Part shown: positions 57,057 to 64,000 of the stretch, in pieces | Layout of the letters: each line of letters opens with the position of its first letter | Position numbering within the stretch: position 1 is the stretch's first letter | From: Achromobacter sp. UMC71 | GTDB taxonomy: Bacteria; Pseudomonadota; Gammaproteobacteria; Burkholderiales; Burkholderiaceae_B | NCBI RefSeq assembly: GCF_014170305.1 | Contig: NZ_LZZT01000040.1 | Location: 25,038-89,037, forward strand | Length of the DNA stretch: 64,000 bases | Reading direction: 5' to 3' | Translations under genes and position numbers: made by a program | The notes under the pieces: generated by a model | Databases searched by the model: none | What the model was told of the DNA's origin: nothing | The model's input: the letters and a program-made list of their open reading frames with translations, nothing else

Positions 57057-57572
57057 ATGAAGCCCGCCATGCCCGCTCCGCCCCGTTCTCCCCGCAGCGA
57101 CACCGTAGGCGCCCAGCTCAGCGTCGCCGAGACGCTGTGCGAACAGCGCGGCCGCCGCTTGACCCCCATCCGCCGCAAGGTGCTGGAACTGCTGTTGCGT
57201 CACGGCCGCAGCCTGAAAGCCTACGAACTGCTCGACGCCATGCGCGAAGTCCACCCGGGCGCCGCGCCCCCCACGGTCTACCGCGCCCTGGACTTCCTGA
57301 TGGACGAAGGCCTGATCCATCGCCTGGATGCCGTCAACGCCTGGAGCGCCTGCCATGACGCTGGCGGCGCGCCCCACGACCTGCTGGTGGTCTGTACTGG
57401 CTGCGGCGCCGTGTCCGAGGTCTCCGACCCCGCCATGAGCCGCCAACTGGCCGAACGCGTCGCCCAGACGGGCTACGTCCTGGCCACCCACGAAACCGAG
57501 ATCCGGGCGCTGTGCCCGCAATGCCAGCAGAAGCAACCCGCCGACGCCGGGCACCACCACCATCATCATTAA
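57057..57572 (+). CDS. zur: Fur-family zinc uptake regulator Zur
   Basis: This 171-aa regulator has the Fur winged helix (RRLTPIRRKVLELLLRHGRSLKAYELLDAMREVHPGAAPPTVYRALDFLMDEGLIHRL in pieces from 32 to 88), His/Cys sensory residues (SACHDAGGAPHDLLVVC), and two CxxC pairs (VCTGCG, LCPQCQ) for the structural zinc. Its identity as Zur follows from the adjacent znu operon and Zur box. Oddly, it ends in a run of six histidines (GHHHHHH), a natural polyhistidine tail. Confidence 0.93.
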   Translation: MKPAMPAPPRSPRSDTVGAQLSVAETLCEQRGRRLTPIRRKVLELLLRHGRSLKAYELLDAMREVHPGAAPPTVYRALDFLMDEGLIHRLDAVNAWSACHDAGGAPHDLLVVCTGCGAVSEVSDPAMSRQLAERVAQTGYVLATHETEIRALCPQCQQKQPADAGHHHHHH

Positions 57573-57739
57573 GACCCCAGGGCGGCCCCTCTGCAGCGGG
57601 GCCGTCCGCCCCCTGGCCGCGGCCGCCTGATCCGGACCCTTGAAATCCGGAAAATTGCCCCAAAATAGTGATATCGCCCGATACTTGACGGCGTACAGCC
57701 GCGATCTGGGCGGCTATGGCCCCCGGGTTGGCCCGGGGT

Positions 57740-57768
57740 TTGCCCCCTGCCCCCGACTGTGCTGTAAT
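57740..57768 (+). promoter_or_regulatory. Candidate sigma-70 promoter of the COG0523 gene
   Basis: TTGCCC (57740-57745) and TGTAAT (57763-57768) are separated by 17 bp, giving a start near 57775 and a leader of about 77 nt. No Zur box is visible in the region. Confidence 0.5.
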
Positions 57769-57851
57769 CCTGCGTCCGGCCCCTCCAGGCGGCCCTCGCA
57801 GCCTGTGGCGGTGACCCTTTACCGCCTTACTTCACGCAAGCAGCTTCGCCC

Positions 57852-58985
57852 ATGAACACCCCGCGCAGTTTGGACAAAATGGTTCCCGTCACCATCCTCA
57901 CCGGCTTTCTCGGTGCGGGCAAGACCACCCTGCTCAAACGCATCCTGACCGAATTCCACGGCCGCCGCGTCGCGGTCATCGAAAACGAATTCGGACCGGA
58001 AAGCATCGACAACGACCTGCTGGTGCAGGACAGCGATGAAGAAATCATCGAACTGTCCAACGGCTGCGTCTGCTGCACGGTGCGCGGCGATCTGATGCGC
58101 ACGCTGTCCGAGCTGCGCGCCAAGCGCGAAGCCGGCACCCTGAATTTCGAACGCGTCATCCTGGAAACCACCGGCATGGCCAACCCCGGCCCGGTGTGCC
58201 AGACGTTCTTCATGGACGACGACATCGCCGAGTACTACCGCCTGGACGCGGTGGTCACGGTGGTCGACGCCAAGCACGGCATGGCGACGCTGGACGAGCA
58301 ACCCGAAGCCCAGAAGCAGGTCGGCTTCGCGGACCGCATCCTGATTTCCAAGAAAGACCTGGTCAACGACGTCGACTACGAAGCGCTGCGCAACCGCCTG
58401 GTGCACATGAACCCGCGCGCGCCCATCACCGCGGTCAACTTCGGCGACGCCGACCTGAAGTCCATCATCGACATCAGCGGCTTCAACCTGAATTCCATTC
58501 TGGACATCGACCCGGACTTCCTGGCCGATGAACACCCCGACGCCGCCCACAGCCATGCCCACGGGCACGATCATGGGCACGGCGACCACGGCCATGATCA
58601 CGGTCACGACCACGACCATGAGCACGAAGGCGATTGCGGGGCGCATTGCAATCACGCGCATCATCACCACCACCACAAGCATGACGACGAAATCGGCGCG
58701 TTCGTGTTCCGGTCCAACAAGCCGTTCGATCCCGCGCGCCTTGAGGAATTCCTGGGCGGTGTGGTGCAGGTCTATGGTCCCGACCTGCTGCGCTACAAAG
58801 GCATCCTGTACATGAAGGGCATCAACCGCCGCATGTTGTTCCAGGGTGTGCACATGATGATGGGCGCCGAACCCGGCAAACCGTGGACCGCGGCCGAAAA
58901 ACCGTCCACCAAGATGGTCTTCATCGGACGCAAGCTGCCCCAGGAAATTTTCACCCGGGGCTTGGAGCAGTGCCTGGCGGGGTAA
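57852..58985 (+). CDS. COG0523 (CobW/ZigA-like) GTPase metallochaperone with His-rich loop
   Basis: This 377-aa G3E GTPase has Walker A GFLGAGKTTL, the metal-binding CxCC motif GCVCCTVRGD, ETTGMANPGP and a Walker-type SKKDLV. A His/Asp-rich insert at about 231-280 includes AHSHAHGHDHGHGDHGHD and AHHHHHHKHDDE. The insert, position beside zur and general family role suggest zinc delivery to a client enzyme. The C-terminal CobW_C domain follows (IGAFVFRSNKPFDPARL). The client could be encoded elsewhere. It sits between zur and a DksA gene. Confidence 0.92.
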   Translation: MNTPRSLDKMVPVTILTGFLGAGKTTLLKRILTEFHGRRVAVIENEFGPESIDNDLLVQDSDEEIIELSNGCVCCTVRGDLMRTLSELRAKREAGTLNFERVILETTGMANPGPVCQTFFMDDDIAEYYRLDAVVTVVDAKHGMATLDEQPEAQKQVGFADRILISKKDLVNDVDYEALRNRLVHMNPRAPITAVNFGDADLKSIIDISGFNLNSILDIDPDFLADEHPDAAHSHAHGHDHGHGDHGHDHGHDHDHEHEGDCGAHCNHAHHHHHHKHDDEIGAFVFRSNKPFDPARLEEFLGGVVQVYGPDLLRYKGILYMKGINRRMLFQGVHMMMGAEPGKPWTAAEKPSTKMVFIGRKLPQEIFTRGLEQCLAG

Positions 58986-59112
58986 TCCCCTTTTTGGATA
59001 CGTGACGTGGTGCGACGAAGGCAGTACTGTGAGGTACGGATAGCGTAGGCAGCAAGCACACGGACCGGGAAGGCAACCCCGCGCCAGGATCGATTCATAG
59101 TGGAGTGTTTTC

Positions 59113-59577
59113 ATGGCTACCAAGGCAGCAACCAAAAAATCAAGCAAGTCGACGAGCGATACGGCGATTGATCTGCCCAGCGAGAAGGAATTGCTGGCCA
59201 TGCCCGAGTCCGACTATATGAACGAACGTCAACTGGCGTTCTTCAAGGAACGGCTCAAACAACTCGAACAGGACATCCTGGCCAACGCCGGCGAAACCAC
59301 CGAGCACCTGCGCGAAACGCAGTTCGTGCCCGATCCCGCCGACCGCGCCACCATCGAGGAAGAACACGCCCTTGAGCTGCGCACCCGCGACCGCGAGCGC
59401 AAGCTGCTGAAAAAGGTGCAGCAGTCCATCGCCCGCATCGACAGCGGCGAATACGGCTGGTGTGAGGAAACGGGCGAACCCATCGGCGTTCCGCGCCTGC
59501 TGGCCCGCCCCACCGCCACCCTGTCGCTGGAAGCGCAGGAGCGGCGCGAGATGCGCCAGAAGCTGTACGGCGACTGA
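59113..59577 (+). CDS. dksA: DksA-family RNA polymerase-binding regulator lacking the four-cysteine zinc finger
   Basis: This 154-aa protein has a Lys-rich N-terminus, the long coiled coil with the tip residues Asp74 and Asp77 in DPADRA, and the C-terminal region CEETGEPIGVPRLLARPTATLSLEAQERRE. Of the four zinc ligands in classical DksA only Cys117 remains; the others are replaced by Thr/Gly, Ser and Gln-type residues. The fold resembles zinc-independent DksA versions (such as DksA2), which work when zinc is scarce. It would act with ppGpp on RNA polymerase. The location beside zur and a COG0523 gene matches that idea. RBS TGGAGTG precedes the ATG. Confidence 0.92.
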   Translation: MATKAATKKSSKSTSDTAIDLPSEKELLAMPESDYMNERQLAFFKERLKQLEQDILANAGETTEHLRETQFVPDPADRATIEEEHALELRTRDRERKLLKKVQQSIARIDSGEYGWCEETGEPIGVPRLLARPTATLSLEAQERREMRQKLYGD

Positions 59578-59603
59578 TCCGTCCCGTTTTCGGCATCACC
59601 CTG

Positions 59604-59638
59604 AAAGGCTATGCTGCTTTGGCAGCATGGCCTTTTTT
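59604..59638 (+). terminator. Intrinsic terminator of dksA
   Basis: AAAGGC-TATGCTGC pairs with GCAGCAT-GGCCTTT around TTTG, followed by a T run (59632-59638). Confidence 0.85.
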
Positions 59639-59656
59639 ATTGCCGTGGCGACAAGC

Positions 59657-59682
59657 CTTGATTTCCCTTGGATCGCCCCCAG
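59657..59682 (+). promoter_or_regulatory. Candidate sigma-32 heat-shock promoter of hslVU
   Basis: CTTGAT (59657-59662) and CCCCCAG (59676-59682), 13 bp apart, resemble the sigma-32 elements CTTGAA and CCCCAT. A start near 59689 would leave a very short leader containing AAAGGAAGG. hslVU is a heat-shock operon in other proteobacteria. Confidence 0.5.
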
Positions 59683-59707
59683 CTAGTCGTTTCAAAGGAA
59701 GGAACGC

Positions 59708-60247
59708 ATGGAACAATTTCACGCCACCACCATCGTGTGTGTGCGCCGCGGCAACCGCGTCGCACTCGGCGGCGATGGCCAGGTCACCCTGGGCAATATC
59801 GTCGTCAAGGGCACGGCACGCAAGATCCGCCGCCTGTACCACGACAAGATCCTGGCCGGTTTCGCCGGCGCCACCGCCGACGCATTCACGCTGCAGGAAC
59901 GTTTCGAAGCCAAGCTCGAAAAGCACCAGGGCAACCTGATGCGCGCGGCCGTGGAACTCACCCGCGACTGGCGCACCGATCGCGTCCTGCGCCGGCTCGA
60001 AGCCATGCTGATCGTGGCCGACACCGAACACACCCTGGTGCTGACCGGCAACGGCGACGTGCTCGAACCCGAACACGGCCTGGCCGCCATCGGCTCGGGC
60101 GGCGCCTATGCGCAGTCCGCCGCGCTGGCGCTGCTGCGCAACACGGAACTGCCGCCCGAGACCATCGTCAAACAATCTCTCGAGATTGCCGGCGACCTCT
60201 GCATCTACACCAACCAGAACCACGTCATCGAAACGCTGGGCGACTGA
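59708..60247 (+). CDS. hslV: ATP-dependent protease peptidase subunit HslV
   Basis: This 179-aa peptidase forms the HslV double hexamer. The propeptide MEQFHA is removed to expose Thr7 of [24 protein letters not shown], the proteasome-type nucleophile. GDGQVTLG and the [11 protein letters not shown] loop match the family. hslU follows after 78 bp. It is the second proteasome-type peptidase in the window, with Anbu at 23.3 kb. Confidence 0.97.
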   Translation: MEQFHATTIVCVRRGNRVALGGDGQVTLGNIVVKGTARKIRRLYHDKILAGFAGATADAFTLQERFEAKLEKHQGNLMRAAVELTRDWRTDRVLRRLEAMLIVADTEHTLVLTGNGDVLEPEHGLAAIGSGGAYAQSAALALLRNTELPPETIVKQSLEIAGDLCIYTNQNHVIETLGD

Positions 60248-60325
60248 CGCCTGCCGCGCGGTGCAAGTTTTTGCGCCGCGGCTCGCGTCCCCCAGCCGGC
60301 CCTAGCTTTCCAAGGATTCGCCTTC

Positions 60326-61660
60326 ATGTCCGCATCCAACATGACGCCCGGAGAAATCGTCTCCGAACTCGACAAATACATCGTTGGCCAGAACCGCGCC
60401 AAGCGCGCCGTAGCGGTCGCCCTGCGCAACCGCTGGCGCCGCCAGCAGGTGGCCGAGCCGCTGCGCCACGAGATCCACCCCAAGAACATTCTCATGATCG
60501 GCCCGACCGGCGTGGGCAAGACCGAGATCGCCCGCCGCCTGGCCAAGCTGGCCAACGCACCGTTCATCAAGATCGAAGCCACCAAGTTCACCGAAGTGGG
60601 CTACGTGGGCCGCGACGTCGACACCATCATCCGCGACCTGACCGAATACTCGATCAAGCAGACGCGTGAACTGGAAATGCGCCGCGTGCGCACCCAGGCC
60701 GAAGACGCCGCCGAAGACCGCATCCTGGACGCCCTGGTGCCGCCCCCGCGCGGCGCGTCCGGCGAACCCGAACGCGGCGAAGACAACAGCGCCCGCCAGA
60801 CCTTCCGCAAGCGCCTGCGCGAGGGCAAGATCGACGACCTCGAAATCGAGATCGAAGTCGCCCAGGCCGCACCGCAGATGGACGTCATGACGCCCCCCGG
60901 CATGGAAGAAATGGCCGAGCAGCTGCGCGGCATGTTCGCCGGCATGGCCCGCGACAAGAAGAAGTCCAAGAAAATGAAGGTGCGCGAAGCCTTCAAGCTG
61001 ATCGTCGACGAAGAAGCCGCCAAGCGCGTCAACGAAGAAGACCTGCGCACCGCCGCCATCAACAATGTCGAGCAGAACGGCATCGTCTTCCTGGACGAGA
61101 TCGACAAGATCGCGGCCCGCCAGGAAAGCGGCGGCGCCGACGTCTCGCGCCAGGGCGTGCAACGCGACCTGCTGCCGCTGGTCGAAGGCACGACCGTCAA
61201 CACGCGCTACGGCATGGTCCGCACCGACCACATCCTGTTCATCGCCTCGGGTGCCTTCCACCTGGCGCGCCCATCGGACCTGATCCCTGAACTGCAGGGC
61301 CGGTTCCCGATCCGCGTCGAACTCGAATCGCTGACCGCCGAAGACTTCGTGCGCATCCTGTCGGACACCGACGCGTCGCTGACCAAGCAGTACACCGCGC
61401 TGATGGCCACCGAAGACGTGCAGCTGGAATTCACCGACGAAGGCGTGCGCCGCCTCGCCGAGCTGGCCTACGACGTCAATGAAACCACCGAGAACATCGG
61501 CGCGCGCCGCCTGTACACGGTGATGGAAAAACTGCTGGACGAGCTGTCGTTCGACGCCACCTCCAGCAGCGACAAGACGGTCAAGATCGACGCCGCCTAT
61601 GTCAACGCCCAACTGGCCGAAGCCGCCAGCAGCCAGGACCTGGCCCGCTACGTGCTGTAA
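60326..61660 (+). CDS. hslU: ATP-dependent protease ATPase subunit HslU
   Basis: This 444-aa AAA+ unfoldase feeds proteins into HslV. It has [29 protein letters not shown] at the N-terminus, Walker [10 protein letters not shown] (about 60), the pore motif GYVGRDVD, the helical I-domain (about 110-240), Walker [12 protein letters not shown] and C-terminal LARYVL, whose last residues dock on HslV. A strong terminator follows. Confidence 0.98.
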   Translation: MSASNMTPGEIVSELDKYIVGQNRAKRAVAVALRNRWRRQQVAEPLRHEIHPKNILMIGPTGVGKTEIARRLAKLANAPFIKIEATKFTEVGYVGRDVDTIIRDLTEYSIKQTRELEMRRVRTQAEDAAEDRILDALVPPPRGASGEPERGEDNSARQTFRKRLREGKIDDLEIEIEVAQAAPQMDVMTPPGMEEMAEQLRGMFAGMARDKKKSKKMKVREAFKLIVDEEAAKRVNEEDLRTAAINNVEQNGIVFLDEIDKIAARQESGGADVSRQGVQRDLLPLVEGTTVNTRYGMVRTDHILFIASGAFHLARPSDLIPELQGRFPIRVELESLTAEDFVRILSDTDASLTKQYTALMATEDVQLEFTDEGVRRLAELAYDVNETTENIGARRLYTVMEKLLDELSFDATSSSDKTVKIDAAYVNAQLAEAASSQDLARYVL

Positions 61661-61692
61661 GCGGCGGCCCGGCAACGGGCAGCGCCCAACGA

Positions 61693-61728
61693 AAAGGCCC
61701 GCCGCAAGCGATTGCGACGGGCCTTTTT
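61693..61728. terminator. Terminator between hslU and the CusF-like gene
   Basis: AAAGGCCCG-(T)CGCAA-type arms (AAAGGCCCGCCGCAAGCG with ATTGCGACGGGCCTTT, one mismatch) form a long stem. T tracts occur in both directions, so it may serve both convergent genes. Confidence 0.88.
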
Positions 61729-61747
61729 ACGCAGGGCGCGCGGATCG

Positions 61748-62053
61748 TCAGTTGGCGATAGCCGTCACCACGTATTTGCCGTCCTTGCGTTCGGCGGTGA
61801 AGCGGACCTTGTCGCCCGCCTTGATCTTGGCCAGCAGCGCGGGATCGGCGTCGTACACCAGCGTCATCGCTGGCAGATCCAGCGCCTTGATGGCGTCGTG
61901 CTTGATGGTGACCTTGCCCGCGGCCGGGTCCACGCGCCGTACTTCGCCGCTGGCCTCGGCCTGCTGCGCGAACGCCAGCGGCGTTGCCAGCGACACGACC
62001 GCCATCGCGGTGGCGACGGCCGTGGGCATTGCGTATTTGCGGTTGAAAGCCAT
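61748..62053 (-). CDS. CusF-like periplasmic copper-binding protein
   Basis: This 101-aa protein has a signal peptide (cut after AFAQ, about 30) and a small CusF-type OB barrel (SGEVRRVDPAAGKVTIKHDAIKAL, LLAKIKAGDKVRFTAER). In E. coli CusF Cu(I)/Ag(I) is bound by His, two Met and a capping Trp. Here His52 and Met63 are kept, but the Trp position is Leu60 and the second Met is Leu65. Weak or altered metal binding is expected. No cusCBA genes are adjacent. Confidence 0.85.
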   Translation of the reverse strand: MAFNRKYAMPTAVATAMAVVSLATPLAFAQQAEASGEVRRVDPAAGKVTIKHDAIKALDLPAMTLVYDADPALLAKIKAGDKVRFTAERKDGKYVVTAIAN

Positions 62054-62196
62054 GCGTTATCCTCCGATTGCAACGAAAGCGCGGGAGCAGCCAGACGGCA
62101 TTCCTGCGTTTTCCACAATGCTAGGATACCGTCCTTACGCAATAGTTCACCCGCAATAACGCAACAATCTTGACGGTTGTTTTCAAAGGACCTCTC

Positions 62197-62760
62197 ATGG
62201 CCAACCGCCTTTCCGTCATTGCCACCCGCACCGGGGACGACGGCACCACCGGGCTGGGGGACGGGTCGCGCGTACCCAAGGACGCCGCCCGCATCGCCGC
62301 GCTGGGCGACGTGGACGAGCTCAACAGCGTCATCGGCCTGCTCCTGACCGAACCGGTCTCGTCCGAGGTGGCCGAAGATCTGCTGACCATCCAACACGAT
62401 TTGTTCGATATGGGCGCGGAATTGTGCATCCCCGGCCATGTCGCGCTGGCCGATGCCCAGGTGGCGCATCTGGATGCGCGGCTGGCGCATTACAACGCGG
62501 CGCTTGCCCCCTTGCGCGAATTCATCCTGCCAGGAGGCTCGCGCGCGTCCGCGTACGCCCACCTGGCACGCACCACCTGCCGCCGGGCCGAACGCGCCGT
62601 GGTGGCGCTGGCGCGCGCCGACGCCGTGAACACGCCGGTGCGGCAATACCTGAACCGGCTATCGGACCTGATGTTCGTGCTGGCGCGCTACCTGAACCAC
62701 CAGGCGGGCCGGCCGGACGTGTTCTGGACCAGCCGCGTGTCGCGCCCTGCCGCGGAATGA
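62197..62760 (+). CDS. PduO-type cob(I)alamin adenosyltransferase
   Basis: This 187-aa enzyme forms adenosylcobalamin from cob(I)alamin and ATP. Signatures are the N-terminal ATP loop TRTGDDGTTGLGDGSRVPKD, ELNSVIG, LPGGSRASAYAHLARTTCRRAERAVV and YLNRLSDLMFVLARYLN. ATG 62197 follows AAAGGA by 7 nt and is favoured over an in-frame start 27 bases upstream. No cobalamin biosynthesis genes or cobalamin riboswitch are nearby. Confidence 0.94.
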   Translation: MANRLSVIATRTGDDGTTGLGDGSRVPKDAARIAALGDVDELNSVIGLLLTEPVSSEVAEDLLTIQHDLFDMGAELCIPGHVALADAQVAHLDARLAHYNAALAPLREFILPGGSRASAYAHLARTTCRRAERAVVALARADAVNTPVRQYLNRLSDLMFVLARYLNHQAGRPDVFWTSRVSRPAAE

Positions 62761-62786
62761 AAAATGCCCCGCAAGGGGCATTTTTC
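62761..62786. terminator. Bidirectional terminator between adenosyltransferase and lipA
   Basis: AAAATGCCCC and GGGGCATTTT form a 10-bp stem around GCAA (62761-62784), with the A and T sides giving tracts on both strands. It serves the convergent genes. Confidence 0.9.
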
Positions 62787-62815
62787 ATCGTGACGGAAAC
62801 TGCGCGCGCCGTGGA

Positions 62816-63823
62816 TCAGTTGGGCACGCCCGCCGCATGCGCCTGCTCGTCGGCGTGGTACGACGAACGCACCATGGCGCCCACCGCCGCGTGCGAAAAG
62901 CCCATCGCGTAGGCTTCACGCTCGAACATCGCGAACGTATCGGGATGCACGTAGCGCAGCACCGGCAGGTGGTGCTCCGACGGCTGCAGATACTGGCCGA
63001 TAGTCAGCATGTCGACGTTGTGCTCGCGCATGTCGCGCATCACCTGCAGGATTTCCTCGTCCGTCTCGCCCAGGCCCAGCATCAGGCCGGACTTGGTCGG
63101 AACATTGGGATGCAGCTTCTTGAACTCGGCCAGCAGCTTGAGCGAATGCAGGTAGTCCGAACCCGGGCGCGCCTGCTTGTACAGGCGCGGCACCGTTTCC
63201 AGGTTGTGGTTCATCACATCCGGGGGACCCGCGTTCAGGATGGTCAGCGCGCGGTCCAGGCGGCCGCGGAAGTCGGGCACCAGCACCTCGATGCGGGTGG
63301 ACGGCGACAGTTCGCGGATGTGCGTGATGCAGTCGACGAAATGGCCGGCGCCGCCGTCACGCAGGTCGTCGCGGTCGACCGAGGTGATCACGACATACGA
63401 CAGCTTCATCGCAGCGATGGTGCGTGCGAGGTTTTCGGGCTCTTTGGTGTCCAGCGGATCGGGACGGCCATGGCCCACATCACAGAACGGGCAGCGGCGG
63501 GTGCACTTGTCGCCCATGATCATGAACGTGGCGGTGCCCTTGCCGAAGCATTCGCCGATGTTCGGGCAAGAGGCTTCCTCGCATACCGTGTGCAGGTTGT
63601 GCTCGCGCAGGATGCGCTTGATATCGTAGAAGCGCGATCCGGGCTGGGCGGCCTTGACGCGGATCCATTCCGGCTTCTTCAGGCGTTCAGCGGGAATGAT
63701 CTTGATCGGGATGCGCGCCGTCTTGGCCTGGGATTTCTGCTTCTGCGTCGGATCGTAGACCGCTTCGGCGGGCGCAGCGGCAGGTTCGTTCGAGGGAACA
63801 GACGACTCGGCAAGCGTAGACAT
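62816..63823 (-). CDS. lipA: Lipoyl synthase
   Basis: This 335-aa radical-SAM enzyme inserts two sulfurs into octanoyl groups on E2 and GcvH proteins. The auxiliary cluster cysteines are in [12 protein letters not shown], the radical-SAM cluster in CTRRCPFC, and the C-terminal RSSYHAD serine ligand is present. An N-terminal Lys-rich extension of about 40 aa precedes [16 protein letters not shown]. lipB, often adjacent, is not within the remaining 180 bp. Confidence 0.97.
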   Translation of the reverse strand: MSTLAESSVPSNEPAAAPAEAVYDPTQKQKSQAKTARIPIKIIPAERLKKPEWIRVKAAQPGSRFYDIKRILREHNLHTVCEEASCPNIGECFGKGTATFMIMGDKCTRRCPFCDVGHGRPDPLDTKEPENLARTIAAMKLSYVVITSVDRDDLRDGGAGHFVDCITHIRELSPSTRIEVLVPDFRGRLDRALTILNAGPPDVMNHNLETVPRLYKQARPGSDYLHSLKLLAEFKKLHPNVPTKSGLMLGLGETDEEILQVMRDMREHNVDMLTIGQYLQPSEHHLPVLRYVHPDTFAMFEREAYAMGFSHAAVGAMVRSSYHADEQAHAAGVPN

Positions 63824-64000
63824 GAGACACCTTCACGACCGGCGCGCGCGGCGTCCCGGTCTGAGACAAAAAAGGCATTTTACCCTCCGCCGCCAGGATC
63901 CGCCCTGAATGGCCATACGGACGGCGGGCGCAGCGGTCTGGGTTATCGTCACGCCTGACGAATTTCCCCCCTGCCCGCCATGTCTTGCCTGCCTGTCCCC
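63824..64000. other. Right-edge intergenic stretch
   Basis: This holds the upstream region of lipA. A plus-strand ATG at 63980 begins seven codons before the edge (MSCLPVP), with no clear ribosome-binding site; I cannot tell whether a gene starts there. Confidence 0.3.

Noticed and set aside
63824..64000. lipB next to lipA, or a new gene starting at 63980
   Set aside because: No LipB-like sequence is present upstream of lipA, and only seven codons follow the ATG at 63980 before the window ends.

Overview
The window is one continuous stretch of high-GC chromosome that looks like an Alcaligenaceae betaproteobacterium (Achromobacter/Bordetella type). Supporting signs are Bug/TctC-type binding proteins in several clusters, a SAH riboswitch in front of ahcY, the metK-lpxL-lpxL-dapF-DUF484-xerC order, and a FhaB/FhaC two-partner secretion locus. 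The genus is an inference; no rRNA or tRNA gene is present.

Layout. 1-11.0 kb (mostly minus strand): a contact-dependent-inhibition style locus, fhaC -> fhaB/cdiA (2,633 aa) -> a 104-aa AT-rich immunity-like gene overlapping by ATGA, then a 22-bp inverted repeat and a headless fragment of another fhaB-like gene that runs off the left edge. 11.3-19.5 kb: housekeeping genes (ung, rhlE, MidA-type methyltransferase, HD-less cca, slt, 5-formyl-THF cyclo-ligase). 19.5-24.2 kb: a four-gene operon encoding a circularly permuted ATP-grasp protein, an alpha-E protein, a transglutaminase and the proteasome-like peptidase Anbu, preceded by a near-perfect sigma-54 promoter and an NtrC-consensus palindrome. 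24.4-29.8 kb: a Bug protein, then ahcY - small membrane protein - metF behind a SAH riboswitch, a GT4 glycosyltransferase and DUF1289. 30.0-35.1 kb: a catabolic cluster with a fluoroacetate-dehalogenase-like hydrolase, LeuCD paralogues and a Bug protein, with a divergent LysR gene. 35.2-42.4 kb: flavin reductase, GntR and polysaccharide deacetylase, divergent from a branched-chain-type ABC transporter in which LivM, LivG and LivF are one 829-aa polypeptide. 42.4-46.3 kb: a tandem Lrp/AsnC regulator, an MHS-family transporter and an amidase. 46.4-52.4 kb: metK, two lipid A acyltransferases, dapF, DUF484, xerC. 52.4-59.6 kb: a zinc block (NicO/DUF1007, znuABC, an unlisted 56-aa membrane ORF, a Zur box, zur, a His-rich COG0523 GTPase and a DksA that lacks three of four zinc-finger cysteines). 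59.7-63.8 kb: hslVU, a CusF-like protein, PduO-type cobalamin adenosyltransferase and lipA.

The most interesting systems are (i) the Anbu operon with its apparent nitrogen/sigma-54 control, (ii) the CDI-like locus with an unassigned C-terminal toxin and displaced fhaB fragment, (iii) the zinc-economy block with the small ORF coupled to znuC, and (iv) the dehalogenase/LeuCD catabolic cluster. Two proteasome-type proteases (Anbu and HslV) lie within 37 kb of each other.
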